The notes: generated from the sequence alone by a model not told the origin. A stretch of DNA of 64,000 nucleotides from Ignavibacteriota bacterium (GCA_016716225.1 JADJWT010000001.1:3358501-3422500), one strand, 5' to 3'; shown: positions 7,981 to 17,634, counted from the first letter of the stretch. Made by a program: numbers and translations.

Positions 7981-8973
7981 ATGGAATTGGTAAATACAAA
8001 AAGAAGAATTTTAAGTGGAATGCGCCCTACTGGTAAATTGCATCTTGGACATTATGTTGGTGCGTTAGAAAATTGGGTAAAACTTCAAAATGAATATTTT
8101 AGTTTTCACTTAATTGCTGATTTGCATGTTTTAACTACTCAACTTGAAACGGATCAAATTTATCAAAATACAATTGATATGGTAATTGATTGGCTTGCCG
8201 TTGGACTTGATAATGAAAAAGCTCCTTTTTTCCGTCAATCACAAATTAAAGAACACAATGAATTATTTTTAATATTTTCAATGTTAATAACTAAAGCCAG
8301 ACTTGAGCGAAATCCAACTTTGAAAGATCAAGTTAGAGATTTAAATATTGAAAATATTGTATTTGGACATTTAGGTTATCCGGTTTTGCAATCTGCAGAT
8401 ATATTATTGTATAAAGGGGAAGCTGTTCCGGTTGGTGAAGATCAAGTTCCCAATGTTGAAATCACAAGAGAAATTGCACGTAAATTTAATAATCAGTACG
8501 GATTTGTTTTTAGAGAACCAAAACCATTGTTAACAAAATTTTCTAGATTGGTTGGTTTGGATGGCGAAGCAAAAATGAGCAAATCTCTCGGAAACACAAT
8601 TCTTCTTTCTGATGAACCTAAAGAAGTAATTAATAAATTGAAAAAAGCAAAAACCGATCCGCAGAAATTAAGAAAAAATGATCCCGGAAATCCAGATGTT
8701 TGTTTGGTATTCAGTTATCACAAAAAATTTAATGAATCAGAAATTAATGAAATTGAAACCGGATGCAGAAGCGGAGCTTTAGGCTGTGTAGATTGTAAAT
8801 TGAATTGCGCTTCAATGATGAATTTATTTTTAGAACCGATTCTTGAAAAAAGAAAAATGTTCGAAAATAATATTACCAAAGTTGAAGAAATAATTTTTGA
8901 TGGCGAAACGAGAGCAAGAAAAGTTGCACAAGATACAATGAAAGAAGTAAGAAATGCAATGCATTTGGGATAA
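7981..8973 (+). CDS. trpS: Tryptophanyl-tRNA synthetase, with probable Fe-S cluster motif
   Basis: Class I aminoacyl-tRNA synthetase charging tRNA-Trp. The nucleotide-binding signatures are HLGH (residues 21-24) and KMSKS (198-202). The ATG at 7981 gives a normal 330-residue protein starting just before the Rossmann fold; a TTG at 7942 would add 13 residues with no family counterpart. The C-terminal tRNA-binding part contains C241, C262, C269 and C272, a C-x20-C-x6-C-x2-C arrangement close to the C-x22-C-x6-C-x2-C motif that binds a [4Fe-4S] cluster in Thermotoga maritima TrpRS. It is followed three bases later by scpA. Confidence 0.95.
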   Translation: MELVNTKRRILSGMRPTGKLHLGHYVGALENWVKLQNEYFSFHLIADLHVLTTQLETDQIYQNTIDMVIDWLAVGLDNEKAPFFRQSQIKEHNELFLIFSMLITKARLERNPTLKDQVRDLNIENIVFGHLGYPVLQSADILLYKGEAVPVGEDQVPNVEITREIARKFNNQYGFVFREPKPLLTKFSRLVGLDGEAKMSKSLGNTILLSDEPKEVINKLKKAKTDPQKLRKNDPGNPDVCLVFSYHKKFNESEINEIETGCRSGALGCVDCKLNCASMMNLFLEPILEKRKMFENNITKVEEIIFDGETRARKVAQDTMKEVRNAMHLG

Positions 8974-8976
8974 AAA

Positions 8977-9696
8977 TTGTACAAAATTAAATTAAATACT
9001 TTTGAGGGACCGCTTGATCTTCTTTTATTTTTTATCCGAAGAGACGAACTGGATATTTATGATATTCCAATTTCAAGAATTACAAAAGAGTTTATTGAAT
9101 ATTTAGGATTATTAGAAAAGTTAGATTTAGAGATTGCCGGGGATTTTTTGTTAATGGCTGCAACGCTTATGCAGATTAAGGTTAGAATGCTTCTTCCAAA
9201 AGAAATTGATGCAAAAGGTGAAGAAATAGATCCAAGAATGGATTTAGTTAATGCATTGATAGAATATAAAAGATATAAAGAAATGTCTGAAGAATTTTCA
9301 TTTCTTGAGGCAAATCATAGAAAAGTGTCATATCGTGGAAATTTTGAAAATGATGAAATTGAACATCAAGGTGAAATAGAAACTTTGCTAAAGAATGTTA
9401 CAATTTATGATTTAATAAAAGCATTTCAATCTGCCCTGATGGAAAAACCTAAACCGGTTTTGCACGAAGTAAAAAAATTAAATGTAACTATTGATGAACA
9501 GATTGATTTTATTTTATCTAAAATTGCTGAATTTGGAAAAGTACATTTTATTGCTTTAGTTAAAGAAATGCATGAGAAAATTAGAATAGTTGTTACATTT
9601 ATTGCGTTACTTGAATTAGTAAAAATGGGAAGAATTGGTTTGAATGAATCTCCAAAATTTAATGATTTTGAAATTTACGCATTGAGCAATGGATAA
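8977..9696 (+). CDS. scpA: Segregation and condensation protein A
   Basis: Kleisin subunit of the SMC-ScpAB condensin-like complex that organises and segregates the chromosome. The N-terminus FEGPLDLLLFFIRRDELDIYDI is the family hallmark, followed by the helical SMC-binding region and a C-terminal winged-helix domain. The start is TTG at 8977, three bases after trpS; the next methionines lie inside the conserved N-terminal domain. The 239-residue length is typical. It overlaps scpB by eight bases, the usual arrangement for this pair. Confidence 0.93.
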   Translation: MYKIKLNTFEGPLDLLLFFIRRDELDIYDIPISRITKEFIEYLGLLEKLDLEIAGDFLLMAATLMQIKVRMLLPKEIDAKGEEIDPRMDLVNALIEYKRYKEMSEEFSFLEANHRKVSYRGNFENDEIEHQGEIETLLKNVTIYDLIKAFQSALMEKPKPVLHEVKKLNVTIDEQIDFILSKIAEFGKVHFIALVKEMHEKIRIVVTFIALLELVKMGRIGLNESPKFNDFEIYALSNG

Positions 9697-10342
9697 CATT
9701 TATAAATCTATTATTGAATCACTAATTTTTGCTTCGGATGATCCAATTCCACCGCAAGAAATTATTAAAGCAATTAAGGAAATTGACGGTGAAGATATTG
9801 AAATAAATATTTCCGATGTTGAAAATTCCGTAAATGAGTTAAATGAAAAATATAATAATGAAGAATCATCATATCGAATACTAAAAATAGCAGAGGGTTT
9901 TGTATTTGCAACAAAACCGGAATATGCAAAATATGTTGGATTTCTTTCAACAGAAAAAAGTAAACGTAGATTAAGTCAAGCGGCGCTTGAAACTTTGGCA
10001 ATTGTTGCATATAAACAGCCAATTACAAAACCGGAAATTGAAACAATTCGTGGCGTAAATTCTGATTATATTATTAATACGCTTTTAGAAAAAAATCTCA
10101 TTACAATAAAAGGTAGAGCAGATTCAATGGGAAGACCTTTGTTGTATGCAACTACAGATGAATTTCTGAAATATTTTGGTTTGAATAGAATTTCGGATTT
10201 GCCAAAGCCGAGAGAAATTGAAGAAATAGTTAAAGATGCTGATTTTATTGAACAAAAAAGAAAAATTATGATGAATGAAATTGAAGAAAATTTGGAACAA
10301 GAGATAATAGACTCGAGTGGAAATGATAACACGATTGAATAA
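9689..10342 (+). CDS. scpB: Segregation and condensation protein B
   Basis: Winged-helix partner of ScpA in the SMC complex. Diagnostic segments are the N-terminal SLIFASDDPIPPQEI and the central LETLAIVAYKQPITKPEIE (about residues 100-118) followed by the RGVNSDYII helix and GRPLLYATT, as in other ScpB proteins. At 217 residues it has the usual core and a short acidic tail (about 195-217). The ATG lies in the end of scpA and its own end overlaps the pseudouridine synthase gene, keeping the widespread scpA-scpB-rluB order. Confidence 0.93.
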   Translation: MDNIYKSIIESLIFASDDPIPPQEIIKAIKEIDGEDIEINISDVENSVNELNEKYNNEESSYRILKIAEGFVFATKPEYAKYVGFLSTEKSKRRLSQAALETLAIVAYKQPITKPEIETIRGVNSDYIINTLLEKNLITIKGRADSMGRPLLYATTDEFLKYFGLNRISDLPKPREIEEIVKDADFIEQKRKIMMNEIEENLEQEIIDSSGNDNTIE

Positions 10343-11027
10343 ATATTTATCAGAATGCGGAATTGCATCTCGAAGAAAATCTGATTTGCTAATTCAAGAA
10401 GGAAGAGTAAAAGTAAACTGTAAAATTGTTTTTGAACTTGGGACCAAAATTGATACTGAGCAAGATGAAGTTTCGATTGATGGCGAAAAAAGTAAAGCTC
10501 AGCGAAAAGTTTATTTTTTGCTTAATAAGCCAAAAGGTGTAATTACTTCAACCGATGATGAAAAAAATAGAGCTACGGTTGTTGATTTAGTTAAAACCAG
10601 AGAAAAAATTTTCCCGGTTGGAAGATTAGATTATAATACAACCGGACTTTTAATTCTAACAAACGACGGTGATTTTTCCAATTTCATTACACACCCAAAA
10701 AATGGAATTGAAAGAGAATATGAAGTTAAACTTGATAAACCTTTAACTAAAGAGCACAGAGAAGACTTGCTAAAAGGAATTTTTATTGATTACAGAAAAA
10801 GTAAATTTGTGAAAATTTCTTTTCCAAAAGATAATAATTTTTCGATTGTCAGAGTTGTAACGGTTGAAGGGAGAAATCATTTTGTAAAAAAAATGTTTGA
10901 TCATTTTGAATATAATGTAAAAGATTTAACCAGAATTAGATTCGGAAAACTTACATTGAAAAATCTGCAAAGAGGCGAAAGCCGAATTCTGACTGAAAAA
11001 GAAATAAATTTTTTAATTAGTAAATAA
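10323..11027 (+). CDS. rluB: RluB/RsuA-family rRNA pseudouridine synthase
   Basis: Isomerises a specific uridine in rRNA, in RluB at helix 89 of 23S rRNA. An S4 RNA-binding domain opens the protein (RLNKYLSECGIASRRKSD, residues about 3-20) and the catalytic Asp lies in GRLDYNTTGLL. KPKGVITS is the second family motif. ATG 10323 was chosen over GTG 10317 because it gives the normal two to four residues before the S4 domain; either is possible. It overlaps scpB by about 20 bases. RluB rather than RsuA or RluE is supported by the scpAB neighbourhood. Confidence 0.85.
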   Translation: MITRLNKYLSECGIASRRKSDLLIQEGRVKVNCKIVFELGTKIDTEQDEVSIDGEKSKAQRKVYFLLNKPKGVITSTDDEKNRATVVDLVKTREKIFPVGRLDYNTTGLLILTNDGDFSNFITHPKNGIEREYEVKLDKPLTKEHREDLLKGIFIDYRKSKFVKISFPKDNNFSIVRVVTVEGRNHFVKKMFDHFEYNVKDLTRIRFGKLTLKNLQRGESRILTEKEINFLISK

Positions 11028-11046
11028 ATATTGAGATATTTTATTC

Positions 11047-11051
11047 GGAGG
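11047..11051 (+). promoter_or_regulatory. Ribosome binding site fixing the lysS start
   Basis: GGAGG lies six bases before TTG 11058 and inside the reading frame that would start at TTG 11031. It therefore argues for the downstream start of the lysyl-tRNA synthetase. Confidence 0.6.
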
Positions 11052-11057
11052 AATAAT

Positions 11058-12566
11058 TTGGAAAATCAGTCTTTAGATAAAGATGTAAACACGTTGATTG
11101 CAAGAAGATTTGAAGAACTTGCAGAAATAAAAAATAAAAATGTTCGCCCATATGAATATTCGTTTGACGTTGATACATATTCGGTTCAAATAAAAAATAA
11201 TTTTGAAAATTTTGAAAATAAAACAGTTAAAATTGCCGGAAGACTTATGGCAATTAGAAAAATGGGAAAAGCTTCATTTGCACAAATTCAAGATAAAGAT
11301 GGAAGAATACAAATTTATTTGAAGAAAGAAGAAATCGGTGATCAATATGATATTTTTAAATTGTTAGATATTGGTGATTTAGTTGGTGTTGAAGGATTTG
11401 TGTTTAAAACTAAAACTGAAGAAATTTCAGTTCATACAAAATCTTTAACTTTGCTTGCAAAATCAATTCGACCAATTCCAATTGCAAAAGAAGTTATTGA
11501 TGAAGAAGGTAACAAGAAAATATTTGATCAATTTGCTGATAAAGAATTGCGTTATCGTCAACGCTATGTTGATTTGGTAGTTAATCCGCATATTAAAGAT
11601 GTATTTGTAAAACGATCAAAAATTATCAGCTCAATGAGAAATTATTTGGATAAAAATGATTTTCTTGAAGTTGAAACTCCGATTTTACAATCGCTTTATG
11701 GAGGCGCTTCTGCAAAACCTTTTATTACGCATCATAATGCCCTTGATATAAAATTGTATATGAGAATTGCTGATGAGCTTTATCTAAAAAGATTAATTGT
11801 CGGTGGATTTGATAGAGTTTATGAAATCTCTAAAGATTTTAGAAATGAAGGAATGGATAAAACTCACAATCCGGAATTCACAATGATGGAACTTTATGTT
11901 GCATACAAAGATTATGAATGGATGATGAAATTTGTCGAAGAAATGGTTTACCACATTGCCAACGAAGTTTTGGGAACATCAAAATTAAATATTGAGGGAA
12001 ATGAAGTTGACTTCAAACCGCCGTGGAAAAGAATTTCAATGGTTGATGAAATTAAAAAAGAAACAAACATTGATGTGCTCACAATTTCCAAAGATGATTT
12101 AGTAAAAGAAGTTAAGATACGTGGAATTAAATTATCAGGCGGCGAAAGCAAAGGAAAATTAATTGATGAATTATTTTCAGCAGTTGTTGAACCAAAATTA
12201 ATTGAACCAACTTTTGTTATGGATTATCCGGTTGAACTTTCTCCATTAGCAAAAAAACATAGAACACGCGAAGGACTTGTTGAAAGATTTGAAGGTTATA
12301 TTTTAGGTCGCGAAATTTGCAATGCATTTAGTGAATTGAATGATCCGATTGATCAAAAAGAAAGATTTGAAGAACAAGTAAGATTTATGGAAGAAGGGGA
12401 CGAAGAAGCACATCAAATAGATGAAGACTATGTTAGAGCTTTAGAATACGGCATGCCGCCAACTGCCGGACTCGGAGTTGGAATTGATAGATTGACAATG
12501 TTATTAACAAATCAACCATCGATTAGAGACGTAATTTTATTCCCTCAAATGCGTCCGGAAAAATAA
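11058..12566 (+). CDS. lysS: Lysyl-tRNA synthetase, class II
   Basis: Charges tRNA-Lys. An OB-fold anticodon-binding domain (about residues 45-140, with VKIAGRLMAIRKMGKASF) precedes the class II catalytic core: motif 2 around FRNEGMDKTHNPEFTMME and motif 3 GLGVGIDRLTML near the C-terminus. With the TTG start at 11058 the protein has 502 residues, normal for bacterial LysS. It follows rluB by 30 bases and is probably in the same operon. It is unrelated to the homocitrate synthase at 50420, which is also called LysS in the archaeal and Thermus literature. Confidence 0.96.
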   Translation: MENQSLDKDVNTLIARRFEELAEIKNKNVRPYEYSFDVDTYSVQIKNNFENFENKTVKIAGRLMAIRKMGKASFAQIQDKDGRIQIYLKKEEIGDQYDIFKLLDIGDLVGVEGFVFKTKTEEISVHTKSLTLLAKSIRPIPIAKEVIDEEGNKKIFDQFADKELRYRQRYVDLVVNPHIKDVFVKRSKIISSMRNYLDKNDFLEVETPILQSLYGGASAKPFITHHNALDIKLYMRIADELYLKRLIVGGFDRVYEISKDFRNEGMDKTHNPEFTMMELYVAYKDYEWMMKFVEEMVYHIANEVLGTSKLNIEGNEVDFKPPWKRISMVDEIKKETNIDVLTISKDDLVKEVKIRGIKLSGGESKGKLIDELFSAVVEPKLIEPTFVMDYPVELSPLAKKHRTREGLVERFEGYILGREICNAFSELNDPIDQKERFEEQVRFMEEGDEEAHQIDEDYVRALEYGMPPTAGLGVGIDRLTMLLTNQPSIRDVILFPQMRPEK

Positions 12567-12592
12567 TTTTATTAAAAAATGATTGAGTTTAG

Positions 12593-12610
12593 GAGTAAGA
12601 TTAAGATAAA
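12593..12610 (+). repeat. Purine-rich dispersed intergenic repeat, copy 2
   Basis: GAGTAAGATTAAGATAAA here matches 16 of 18 bases of the segment beginning 53631. It falls between lysS and the most likely start of the next gene, which supports that start. Confidence 0.35.
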
Positions 12611-12638
12611 AAATTCAAAGAATTTTAAAATTGCTAAA

Positions 12639-13613
12639 TTGCAAATTTTTGTTAAATCAAATTTCTTGTTCTTAGTTTTTTTCTTAATCTTATTCAATCT
12701 AACAAAAGCTCAAAATAGTTCAGATTCAATTCAAGTTAAAATTCCAATTTGTTTGATGAATCAAAATTTTTCCGAAAAAATTAATCCATTTAAAACAGAA
12801 ATTAATTACCCAATGTTAGCTGGAGTTGGACTAAGTTATTCATTTATCATTTATCAAATTAATAATTACTATCAAAATACTTGGTGGAAAAAAGATTCAA
12901 ATTATGTTTACAATAATAAATTTAATATTGTTAGTGATAATACTTATGCGAGAAATATTGATAAAATTGGACATGCTTTTGGAACTGCAGTTATATCACA
13001 TTTTTTTGCTGCGGGATTTGAAGCTGCAAATATTGATGAAGAAACATGTGTTTGGCTTGGGGCGCTTGGCGGATTAGGAATGCAAACTTTTGTCGAAATC
13101 AATGATGGTTATTCACCTATTGATAAAATTACCGGAAAACCTAAATGGGGATTTAGTACCGGTGATGCAATTTCAAATTTTATTGGAGCAAGTTATTTTG
13201 TTTCAAGATATTATTTCCCAGAATTAAATAATTTCCAATTGCGTGTAAGTTATTTTCCTTCTAAAGAAATGTTAAATGGAGAAAAACCCGATAATAATAT
13301 TTCTGACGATTACGAAGGTCAAAAAATGTGGTTAGCGTTACGAATGAAAAATTTATTACCTAAAAGAATATCAGAATATTGGCCATCATTTTTAATGTTG
13401 TCAGTCGGATATCATGTTAGTAATGTTGGAGAAATTTACGAAAAACCAATCAAAGAAAATTACTATTTAGCTTTGGATATTGATGCAGAAACAATTCCGC
13501 TGTATGGAAAGTTTTGGACATTTATAAAAAACACTTTAAATTATATTCATTTTCCTATGCCGGGAATTCAATTTTCCAAAGATGGAATTTCTTTCGCATT
13601 AATTATTTATTGA
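12639..13613 (+). CDS. DUF2279-family envelope protein
   Basis: Predicted exported protein of the DUF2279 (YfiM-like) family, function unknown. The core runs from IDKIGHAFGTAVISHFFAAG through LGALGGLGMQTFVEINDGYS to WGFSTGDAISNFIG, the glycine-rich pattern with conserved His, Asp and Glu that marks the family. The TTG at 12639 gives a good signal peptide (hydrophobic FLFLVFFLILF, cleavage after KAQ). An in-frame ATG at 12579 would add 20 lysine-rich residues that coincide with a repeat-like segment, so I prefer the later start. The protein is about 324 residues, and the C-terminal half looks like membrane-associated beta strands. It sits ahead of a glycosyltransferase and a Wzi-like barrel. 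Confidence 0.75.
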   Translation: MQIFVKSNFLFLVFFLILFNLTKAQNSSDSIQVKIPICLMNQNFSEKINPFKTEINYPMLAGVGLSYSFIIYQINNYYQNTWWKKDSNYVYNNKFNIVSDNTYARNIDKIGHAFGTAVISHFFAAGFEAANIDEETCVWLGALGGLGMQTFVEINDGYSPIDKITGKPKWGFSTGDAISNFIGASYFVSRYYFPELNNFQLRVSYFPSKEMLNGEKPDNNISDDYEGQKMWLALRMKNLLPKRISEYWPSFLMLSVGYHVSNVGEIYEKPIKENYYLALDIDAETIPLYGKFWTFIKNTLNYIHFPMPGIQFSKDGISFALIIY

Positions 13614-13617
13614 AATT

Positions 13618-14346
13618 ATGAATTACAGTATAATTATTCCAACATTGAATGAAGAAAAATTATTGCCAAATTTGCTCCAAAAAATTTGTGATAAAAATCT
13701 TCAGAAAAAATATAATTATGAAATAATAATTTCAGATGGAGGAAGTACAGATTTAACTTTAGAAATTGCAAAAAGTTTTGATGCAATAATTGTTAAAAAA
13801 AAATTTGAAGAAAAACAAAATATTGCAATGGGAAGAAATCTTGGTGCAAGAATTTCAAAAGGGGAAATTTTAATATTTTTTAACGGAGATATTGCAATAG
13901 AAAATTTTGAAAAAATTTTAATGGAAGTTGAGAATAAATTTTCACAAAGTAAATACTTAGCAATGACTACCAAAGTTGAAGTTTTTCCTGAAGAGCAAAA
14001 ATTTATTGATTTAATTTTCCAAACATTTTATAATTTTCATTTTCATGCTTTAAATGTAATTGGGATGGGAATGGGAAGAGGCGAGTGTCATATAATTAAA
14101 AGAGAAATTTTCGAAAAATTAAATGGTTACAATGAAAAACTTGCCGCCGGTGAAGATTTTGATTTATTTAAGAGAATTAGAAAACATGGCAAAATTTTTT
14201 TCGATCGAAATTTAATCATTTATGAATCACCAAGACGTTATAGAAAACTTGGACATTTTAGAATTTTCTTTACATGGCTAATAAATAGTGTTTATATTAT
14301 TTTTACTAAAACTTCAAAATCTTCTGAATGGGAAGAAGTTAGATAA
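13618..14346 (+). CDS. Family 2 glycosyltransferase
   Basis: GT-A fold transferase that moves a sugar from a nucleotide-sugar donor to an unknown acceptor. The N-terminus SIIIPTLNEEKLLPNLL and the DGGSTD segment (about residues 41-46) are donor-binding hallmarks. FFNGDI occupies the position of the metal-binding DxD region, with a single Asp. GEDFDLFKRIRKHGK (about 181-195) fits the acceptor/catalytic Asp region. A short hydrophobic helix near the end (TWLINSVYIIF) may attach it to the inner membrane. It lies four bases after the DUF2279 gene and three before the Wzi-like gene, implying a joint surface glycan role. Confidence 0.85.
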   Translation: MNYSIIIPTLNEEKLLPNLLQKICDKNLQKKYNYEIIISDGGSTDLTLEIAKSFDAIIVKKKFEEKQNIAMGRNLGARISKGEILIFFNGDIAIENFEKILMEVENKFSQSKYLAMTTKVEVFPEEQKFIDLIFQTFYNFHFHALNVIGMGMGRGECHIIKREIFEKLNGYNEKLAAGEDFDLFKRIRKHGKIFFDRNLIIYESPRRYRKLGHFRIFFTWLINSVYIIFTKTSKSSEWEEVR

Positions 14347-14349
14347 TTC

Positions 14350-16014
14350 ATGAAAAATATTTTTCTTTTTATATTTTATTTTTTACCATTTTTACTTTAT
14401 CCGCAAGTTGGATATGTTCCGGTTGAAGATGAAATTTATCTTTATTTAGAAAGAATGAGTTCGTTGGAAATTATTGAAAATTTTAACTCATTTGAAATAC
14501 CAAAAACACGTAAAGAAATTTCCAAATATTTAATTGAAGTTAAAAATAATTCAAATAAAATTGATGAAATTGATTTAGCAAAACTTGATGATTATTTTAT
14601 CGAATTTGAATTGGAAATTTCCTGGGAACTAAATAACTCGGAAACTTTATTTCCAAATTTTGATTTCAATTATTTAAAATCTGAGAAAGAAAAATTTTTA
14701 TATAAATATTCAGATTCAAATGAAACTTCTTTATTTGTTAATTTCGTTGGAATGCTTGATTTTCTTAATCGAAATGATGATAAAAATAATCTCTCAAGTT
14801 TGCTTTACAGATTTGGTGGAGAAATTAGAGGAACATTGTTTGATAAAATTGGATTTTCCGTTAATTCAACAAATGGTTCATATACTGGAAGTAAAGAATT
14901 AGCACAAAATTATTCTTCATTAAAATATAATTTCAAATTCAATCAAGAAACTGCTTCACAAATTGGAGATAATTATTTCGATGAAACCACTTCATTTGTT
15001 ACAACAGATTATGATTTTGCAAAATTAAAATTTGGTAATGATAGAAAAAATATTGGCTACGGTTTCCATAAATCAATTTTAAGTAATAATGCTCCGCGAA
15101 TGGAATATGTTGAACTAAATTTAAATTATAACATTTTTAATTTTTCTTTCCTTCATGCAAAACTTTTAGGACCTTTTTCTTATAAATTTGATTCAATACG
15201 CGGCGGACAAAATTTAGTTGATGATAAATATTTTGCTTATCATAGATTGGGTTTAAATTTGGGTAAGCATCTTCAATTTGGTGCTGGAGAAATGATAATT
15301 TATGCAAATAGAAATATTGATTTTTCTTATTTAAATCCATTTAACTTTTACAAAAGTTCGGAACATGCAAATCAAGATAGAGACAATTCATTTTTATTTT
15401 TTGATTTTCAAAATAATTCTGTAAAAGGATTGAAATTTTATTCAACAATTTTAATTGATGATATTGATTTCGGTAAGATTGGTAGCGGTTGGTATGGAAA
15501 TCAAACATTAATGAATTTTGGTATTTACTCAAGTTCACTTTATAATACTATTCCAATGGAATTTGAAATTCAATACCTCAAAATTGATCCATATGTTTTT
15601 ACTCATCGATTTATAGAAAACAATTTTACAAATTCTAATTTTAATTTAGGTACAGATATTCCGCCAAATTCATCTTCTGCAATAATAAATTTTTTCTATC
15701 GATTACATCATCGTGTAAATTTAAATTTGGAATTTAGATATTCCGTTCATGGCGCAAATATGATTGACGAAAATAGTAACATTACAAATTACGGCGGTGA
15801 TATTTTATTGGGATATAGATTTAATGATTCCGAAAAAGTTTATTTGTTAAAAGGTGAAAAAGAAATTCTTCGTTCCATAAAACTTAATTCACAATTTGAG
15901 CCAATTAAAAATTGGATTTTTATGCTTAATATAAATTATAATAATAATTCATTAGCCAGATCACAACATTTTGAAAATTTCTTCACTACTTTCTCTTTAT
16001 ATACAAAAATTTAA
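14350..16014 (+). CDS. Outer-membrane beta-barrel protein, Wzi-like
   Basis: The 554-residue protein has a signal peptide (residues about 1-20, ending YPQ) and an N-terminal helical region with YVPVEDEIYLYLERMSSLEII and an RKEISKYL segment, as in FCB-group proteins annotated as capsule-assembly Wzi family. The remainder is a long series of amphipathic strands rich in N, F, Y and G, ending in an aromatic-rich strand (TFSLYTKI), as expected for a barrel inserted by BamA. Wzi proteins hold capsular polysaccharide at the surface. That role is inferred from family resemblance and from the adjacent glycosyltransferase, not from a catalytic motif. Confidence 0.7.
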   Translation: MKNIFLFIFYFLPFLLYPQVGYVPVEDEIYLYLERMSSLEIIENFNSFEIPKTRKEISKYLIEVKNNSNKIDEIDLAKLDDYFIEFELEISWELNNSETLFPNFDFNYLKSEKEKFLYKYSDSNETSLFVNFVGMLDFLNRNDDKNNLSSLLYRFGGEIRGTLFDKIGFSVNSTNGSYTGSKELAQNYSSLKYNFKFNQETASQIGDNYFDETTSFVTTDYDFAKLKFGNDRKNIGYGFHKSILSNNAPRMEYVELNLNYNIFNFSFLHAKLLGPFSYKFDSIRGGQNLVDDKYFAYHRLGLNLGKHLQFGAGEMIIYANRNIDFSYLNPFNFYKSSEHANQDRDNSFLFFDFQNNSVKGLKFYSTILIDDIDFGKIGSGWYGNQTLMNFGIYSSSLYNTIPMEFEIQYLKIDPYVFTHRFIENNFTNSNFNLGTDIPPNSSSAIINFFYRLHHRVNLNLEFRYSVHGANMIDENSNITNYGGDILLGYRFNDSEKVYLLKGEKEILRSIKLNSQFEPIKNWIFMLNINYNNNSLARSQHFENFFTTFSLYTKI

Positions 16015-16026
16015 TGAGTCAATCGA

Positions 16027-17634
16027 TTGAAAAATAAAACATTTACAATTTTGTTCTCCATTATAATTTTACTTTCCGGAATTTTAATCGGATTTTTTCT
16101 AAATAATTATTTGGTTAATGAGGAAGTTTTAGAAGGTTCTAAAAAATTTAATGAAGTTTTAGGATATGCTCAGAAATATTATTATCAAGATGTTGAAACA
16201 AAAGATTTAGTAGATGATGCAATTACGGGAATGCTTAATGATCTTGATCCGCATTCAGTTTACATTCCGCCAACTGATCAAATTCACATTGAAGAAGAAT
16301 TTAGAGGGAATTTTGAAGGCATTGGAATTGAATTTCAAATAAATAATGATACAATAAATGTTGTTTCACCAATAACCGGCGGACCGAGCGAAAGTGTTGG
16401 AATTGAAGCTGGTGACAGAATTATTAAAATTGATGAAAAAAATTGCATCGGTTTTACAAACAAAGATGTTGTTAAAAATCTTCGCGGAAAAAAAGGTACA
16501 AAAGTTAAAATTACTGTTTTCAGACCTTTCATAAAAAAGAAATTAGATTTCGAAATTATACGAGATCAAATTCCAATTTATACTGTAGATGCAGCAATTA
16601 TGATTTCTGATACAATCGGATATATTTCTCTATCCAAATTTGCTGAAACTTCTATTTTGGAAGTTAAACAATCCTTAGAAAATCTGACAAAATTTGGAAT
16701 GAAAAAAATAATTTTTGATTTAAGAAATAATCCGGGTGGATATTTGGACCAAGCGTTCCAGATTGCTGATTTATTTATTGATCAAAATAAATTAATTGTT
16801 TTTACAAGAGGAAGAATTTCAAATTTTGATGATAATTTAAATGCAGAAAAATCATATCCTTATGAAAAAATTCCAATAGTAATTTTAATAAATCGCGGAA
16901 GTGCATCAGCAAGCGAAATTGTTTCCGGAGCTATTCAAGATTGGGATAGAGGAATTTTAGTCGGCGAAACATCATTCGGAAAAGGTTTGGTTCAAAGACC
17001 ATTTATTTTAGAAGATAGCTCAGCAGTAAGAATTACAATTTCAAAATATTTTACTCCATCCGGAAGAGCAATTCAAAGAGAATATAAAAACAAAGAAGAT
17101 TATTATGAAGAAGTTATGAATCGTGAAGAAAATGAAGGTGAAAATATTAATCACACTATTGAAACAGACTCTACTAAAGAAATATTTTTTACTTCGGGTG
17201 GAAGAAAAGTAATTGGTGGTGGCGGAATAACTCCGGATTTTATTGTTAAAAATGAGGAACTTTCAGATTATTCGATTAATCTTAGAAGTAAAAATATTTA
17301 TTATAAATTTGCACGAAGATTTATTGACGCAAATTCCGAATTAAATAAAATTTACAAAAACAATTTTAAATTGTTCAAAACGCAATTTAATTTTACTGAA
17401 AATGATATGAAATCATTTATTAAATTTGCGGAAGAAAATGGTGTTCAATATTCCAACCAAGATTTTTTGAAAGATGAAAAATTTATTAGAGCAAGATTAA
17501 AAGCTCACATTGCAAAAAACTTTTGGAATAATAACGGTTGGTATTCCATACTTTTAGATGAAGACGAACAATTTATAAAAGCAAAAGAATTGTTAGAAAA
17601 AAATTATCAACTTCCAATTTCAAAGAAAAAATAA
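16027..17634 (+). CDS. ctpA: C-terminal processing peptidase, S41 family
   Basis: Periplasmic serine protease that trims or degrades envelope proteins from their C-termini. An N-terminal membrane anchor (residues 8-26) precedes a helical region, a PDZ domain (about 95-175, with the EAGDRIIKID loop) and the S41 catalytic domain. The Ser lies within GSASASE (291-297) and the Lys in FGKG (K319), forming the Ser-Lys dyad. The 535-residue length is typical of the Bacteroidetes CtpA type. The start is TTG at 16027. It is 12 bases after the barrel gene. Confidence 0.92.
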   Translation: MKNKTFTILFSIIILLSGILIGFFLNNYLVNEEVLEGSKKFNEVLGYAQKYYYQDVETKDLVDDAITGMLNDLDPHSVYIPPTDQIHIEEEFRGNFEGIGIEFQINNDTINVVSPITGGPSESVGIEAGDRIIKIDEKNCIGFTNKDVVKNLRGKKGTKVKITVFRPFIKKKLDFEIIRDQIPIYTVDAAIMISDTIGYISLSKFAETSILEVKQSLENLTKFGMKKIIFDLRNNPGGYLDQAFQIADLFIDQNKLIVFTRGRISNFDDNLNAEKSYPYEKIPIVILINRGSASASEIVSGAIQDWDRGILVGETSFGKGLVQRPFILEDSSAVRITISKYFTPSGRAIQREYKNKEDYYEEVMNREENEGENINHTIETDSTKEIFFTSGGRKVIGGGGITPDFIVKNEELSDYSINLRSKNIYYKFARRFIDANSELNKIYKNNFKLFKTQFNFTENDMKSFIKFAEENGVQYSNQDFLKDEKFIRARLKAHIAKNFWNNNGWYSILLDEDEQFIKAKELLEKNYQLPISKKK

